Part shown: positions 61,703-64,000 of the stretch, piece by piece
Layout of the letters: each line of letters starts with the position of its first letter
Numbering within the stretch: the first letter of the stretch is position 1
From: Drancourtella massiliensis
GTDB taxonomy: Bacteria > Bacillota > Clostridia > Lachnospirales > Lachnospiraceae
Assembly (NCBI RefSeq): GCF_016900655.1
Contig: NZ_JACJKH010000002.1
Location: forward strand, 62,001 to 126,000
Length of the DNA stretch: 64,000 bases
Direction: 5' to 3'
Translations under genes and position numbers: made by a program
The notes under the pieces: model-generated
Told to the model about the DNA's origin: nothing
Seen by the model: the letters and a program-made list of their open reading frames with translations, nothing else
The model's database searches: none

Positions 61703-62887
61703 ATGACATTTCAGACGTTTTTGATAAAATACGGAGAGATTGCGATCAAAGGGAAGAACCGTTACATGTTTGAAGACGCACTGGTGCGTCAGATCCGCTT
61801 TGCTCTTCGCAACACAGAAGGAACATTCCGTGTGCATAAATGTCAGGGGCGCATTTATGTGGACTGCGACGGATATTATGACTATGATGAGACCGTTGAG
61901 AGCCTGAAAAAGGTATTCGGGATTGTCGGCATCTGCCCGGTTGTCCGGACAGAGGTCAAAGAGTTTGAAGAATTGAAAAAAGATGTAGTGGCATACATGG
62001 ACGAAGCATATCCGGACAAAAATCTGACATTTAAAGTGGAGTCGAGGCGCGCAAAGAAGACCTACCCGGTCAACTCCATGGAGATGAACTGTGATCTGGG
62101 AGAGGCGATCCTGGATGCGTTTCCGGAGATGCGGGTGGACGTTCACAATCCGGATGTGCTCCTGAACGTGGAGGTACGGGAAGAGGTTTATATTTATTCC
62201 CACATCATACCGGGGCCTGGCGGAATGCCGATCGGAACAAACGGCAGTGCCATGCTGCTCCTCTCGGGAGGAATTGACAGCCCGGTTGCAGGTTATATGG
62301 TAGCAAAAAGAGGCGTCGGTCTTGAGGCGGTTTATTTCCATGCACCTCCGTACACAAGCGAGCGGGCAAAACAGAAGGTAGTGGATCTTGCAAAGAAGGT
62401 GGCGGCTTACACCGGACCGATCCGGCTCCATGTTGTCAACTTTACAGATATTCAGCTTTACATCTATGATAAATGTCCTCATGATGAGCTGACGATCATT
62501 ATGAGAAGATATATGATGCGGATTGCCGAGACGATTGCAAAGGAAAATGGCTGTCTGGGACTGATCACAGGGGAAAGTATCGGACAGGTTGCAAGTCAGA
62601 CGATGCAAAGTCTTCTTGTGACAAATGAAGTATGTACCCTTCCGGTATACCGCCCATTGATCGGATTTGACAAGCAGGAAATCGTAGAGATTTCAGAAAA
62701 GATTGATACTTATGAGACTTCGATTCTTCCGTACGAAGACTGCTGTACGATCTTTGTCGCAAAGCATCCGGTGACCAGGCCGAAATTGGATGTGATCAAG
62801 CGGTCTGAGACAAGGCTGTCGGAAGATATTGACCGTCTCGTACAGGAAGCGCTTGATACAACAGAAGTCATCGATGTGGAAGCATAG
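61703..62887 (+). CDS. thiI: tRNA 4-thiouridine synthetase ThiI
   Basis: 394 residues. Adenylates U8 of tRNA and inserts sulfur. The ferredoxin-like and THUMP domains (1-165) precede the PP-loop SGGIDS (188-193). The C-terminal rhodanese domain of the enterobacterial protein is absent, so sulfur must come directly from the cysteine desulfurase upstream. AAAGGAG lies 6 nt before the ATG at 61703. Confidence 0.95.
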   Translation: MTFQTFLIKYGEIAIKGKNRYMFEDALVRQIRFALRNTEGTFRVHKCQGRIYVDCDGYYDYDETVESLKKVFGIVGICPVVRTEVKEFEELKKDVVAYMDEAYPDKNLTFKVESRRAKKTYPVNSMEMNCDLGEAILDAFPEMRVDVHNPDVLLNVEVREEVYIYSHIIPGPGGMPIGTNGSAMLLLSGGIDSPVAGYMVAKRGVGLEAVYFHAPPYTSERAKQKVVDLAKKVAAYTGPIRLHVVNFTDIQLYIYDKCPHDELTIIMRRYMMRIAETIAKENGCLGLITGESIGQVASQTMQSLLVTNEVCTLPVYRPLIGFDKQEIVEISEKIDTYETSILPYEDCCTIFVAKHPVTRPKLDVIKRSETRLSEDIDRLVQEALDTTEVIDVEA

Positions 62888-62941
62888 GAGAATTGGAAAA
62901 GTTTCCAGAGTGAATGAGGGTTTTTTTGACTCTCTTATTGA

Positions 62942-62975
62942 ATAAAAAAATCCCCCGCGCTCAACGTGGGGGATT
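62942..62975 (-). terminator. Terminator of the HPr-like gene
   Basis: An 11-bp stem (62949-62959 with 62965-62975, one G-U) followed on the minus strand by a long U-run. It lies between convergent thiI and the HPr-like gene and may also stop thiI. Confidence 0.88.
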
Positions 62976-62984
62976 CGATTTCAT

Positions 62985-63215
62985 CTAAACAAGATAAGGT
63001 TTTAAAACTTCTAAAACTTCATCAACGCCAGCATCAGCGTGAATGTTTAAATCAATCGGTTTAGATAAATCCAGGCTGAAGATACCCATAATGGACTTTG
63101 CGTCGATTACGTATCTGCCGGATACTAAATCGAAATCGTAATCAAATTTTGTAATGTCGTTTACAAATGATTTTACTTTGTCAATCGAGTTTAATGAAAT
63201 CTTTACTGTTTTCAT
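62985..63215 (-). CDS. HPr-like protein lacking the active-site histidine
   Basis: 76 residues with the HPr fold pattern. The regulatory segment AKSIMGIFSLDL (40-50) matches HPr around Ser46 (Ser41 here). The phosphoryl-accepting GIHARPA motif is replaced by SIDKVKS, and alignment from Ser41 places Asp12 at the His15 position. It therefore cannot carry phosphate in the PTS. Like Crh of Bacillus it might act only through the serine, in catabolite control. I use the ATG at 63215 (AGGAG 10 nt upstream); a GTG three codons earlier is the alternative. Confidence 0.88.
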   Translation of the reverse strand: MKTVKISLNSIDKVKSFVNDITKFDYDFDLVSGRYVIDAKSIMGIFSLDLSKPIDLNIHADAGVDEVLEVLKPYLV

Positions 63216-63250
63216 TGGAAACACACTCCTCTCTCTTTGTTTATATCAAT

Positions 63251-63279
63251 ATCTTATGATAGTACAATTAAAAAGTCAA
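63251..63279 (-). promoter_or_regulatory. Promoter of the HPr-like gene
   Basis: On the minus strand: TTGACT (63279-63274), 17-bp spacer, TAAGAT (63256-63251). Confidence 0.7.
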
Positions 63280-63352
63280 GAAACAACTTGCCAAAGAAAT
63301 GGAAGAAATTTCGTCATATTTTATAAAATTTTAGAAAAGGACTGAGGAAAAA

Positions 63353-64000
63353 ATGAAAAAAGCGGCACTTCATAATCTCGGATGCAAAGTAAACGGATAT
63401 GAGACAGAGGCCATGCAGAAACTTCTTGAAGAAGATGGATATGAGATTGTCCCTTTTCATGAGAAGGCGGATGTTTATGTAATCAATACCTGCACAGTGA
63501 CAAATATTGCTGACAGAAAATCCAGACAGATGATCCACCGTGCAAGAAAGCTGAATCCGGAGGCGGTGATAGTGGCGGCAGGATGCTACGTCCAGGCACA
63601 GGAAGAAGCGGGACAGGCGATTGAGGGAATCGACATTCTGATCGGGAACAATCAGAAAAAGAATCTGATCAGCCTTCTCCATGCACATGAACAGCATGAG
63701 GATATAAAGGCGGTGATTGATATCAATCATACCGGCGAGTTTGAAGAACTCTACGTGGATTCAGCCGGAGATCATACGAGAGCCTACATCAAGATTCAGG
63801 ACGGATGCAACCAGTTCTGCACGTACTGTATTATCCCGTATGTGCGGGGCAGGATCCGCAGCAGACAACCGGAGGAAATCGTAAAAGAAGTGGAACGGCT
63901 TGCGGATGCCGGCTATCAGGAAGTAGTTCTGACCGGAATTCATGCAAGTTCCTACGGGGTGGATTTTGTGAATCCGAAGATGGATCTGGATTCCTGGGTG
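63353..64000 (+). CDS. mtaB: tRNA ms2t6A37 methylthiotransferase MtaB (partial, 3' end beyond window)
   Basis: The first 216 residues of a protein usually about 430 long. The N-terminal UPF0004 domain has Cys in LGCKVN, INTCTVTN and AAGCYVQ (second Fe-S cluster), and the radical SAM motif CNQFCTYC follows in the context YIKIQDGCNQFC, YCIIPYVRGRIRSR. It adds methylthio to t6A37 of tRNAs reading ANN codons. The start follows GAGGAAAAA. Cut off by the window edge. Confidence 0.95.
   Translation, partial: MKKAALHNLGCKVNGYETEAMQKLLEEDGYEIVPFHEKADVYVINTCTVTNIADRKSRQMIHRARKLNPEAVIVAAGCYVQAQEEAGQAIEGIDILIGNNQKKNLISLLHAHEQHEDIKAVIDINHTGEFEELYVDSAGDHTRAYIKIQDGCNQFCTYCIIPYVRGRIRSRQPEEIVKEVERLADAGYQEVVLTGIHASSYGVDFVNPKMDLDSWV

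Noticed and set aside
1-64000. CRISPR arrays, insertion sequences, prophage or integrative element
   Set aside because: No repeated spacers, transposase, integrase or long direct repeats were seen; the only clear duplication is the tRNA-Leu pair.

Overview
The window looks like a chromosomal segment of a Gram-positive, endospore-forming anaerobe of the Clostridia, most likely family Lachnospiraceae. The evidence is spoIVA, a GerA/SpoVAF-type germination protein, a Spo0A-C-like protein, T-box leaders, strong AGGAGG ribosome binding sites, many ATG/TGA overlaps between genes and moderate G+C by eye. The genus is inference. There are no transposases, phage genes, CRISPR arrays or rRNA operons. 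Almost all of the sequence is housekeeping, biosynthetic or sporulation genes, and coding density is high.

Layout. 1-7.7 kb: metA, divergent aroE/aroK, a Trp T-box controlling trpXYZ, then dut-glyA. 7.7-15.9 kb (minus strand): an ABC exporter pair with its TetR repressor, degV, a germination protein and an NSS transporter. 16-17.3 kb: infC-rpmI-rplT behind an L20-type leader. 17.5-26.8 kb: a thioredoxin-reductase-like flavoprotein, two tRNA-Leu(AAG) genes (minus), polyP:AMP phosphotransferase, dnaG-rpoD-trmK-Nif3 and a TGS/uridine-kinase-like protein. 26.8-32.2 kb: rluA-like and aroC (minus), an L,D-transpeptidase, tgt and yajC. 32.4-39.2 kb: leuB-ilvD-ilvB-serC-serA. 39.3-42.4 kb: a small membrane protein, then a Phe T-box controlling aroF-aroB. 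42.4-43.6 kb: a PRPP synthetase (minus). 43.8-49.7 kb: DUF512 radical-SAM protein-der-plsY-gpsA-spoIVA. 49.8-52.1 kb: a short CobU-like protein, a precorrin-2 dehydrogenase, an MBL hydrolase, rnhA and RNase P RNA. 52.2-54.1 kb (minus): a Spo0A-C-like protein and pyrB-pyrI. 54.3-64 kb: pheA, a DUF815 ATPase, a cysteine desulfidase, Nudix, prmA-rsmE, cysteine desulfurase-thiI, an HPr-like protein (minus) and the start of mtaB.

How the genes work together. Aromatic amino-acid metabolism is spread over several loci (aroE, aroK, trpXYZ, aroC, aroF-aroB, pheA), and two of these are controlled by T-boxes with different specifiers: UGG (Trp) for uptake and UUC (Phe) for pathway entry. Branched-chain and serine synthesis share one run of genes. 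Translation and tRNA modification are well represented (tgt, trmK, thiI, mtaB, rsmE, prmA, RluA family).

No large unknown multi-gene system is evident. The most interesting signals are small. A hairpin at the gpsA/spoIVA junction buries the spoIVA ribosome binding site and carries a sigma-E-like -10 in its loop. There is an HPr-like protein without the phosphorylatable His, a TrxR-like protein without its CxxC, a shortened CobU-like protein paired with a precorrin-2 dehydrogenase, a free-standing Spo0A DNA-binding domain, and tandem A34 tRNA-Leu genes.
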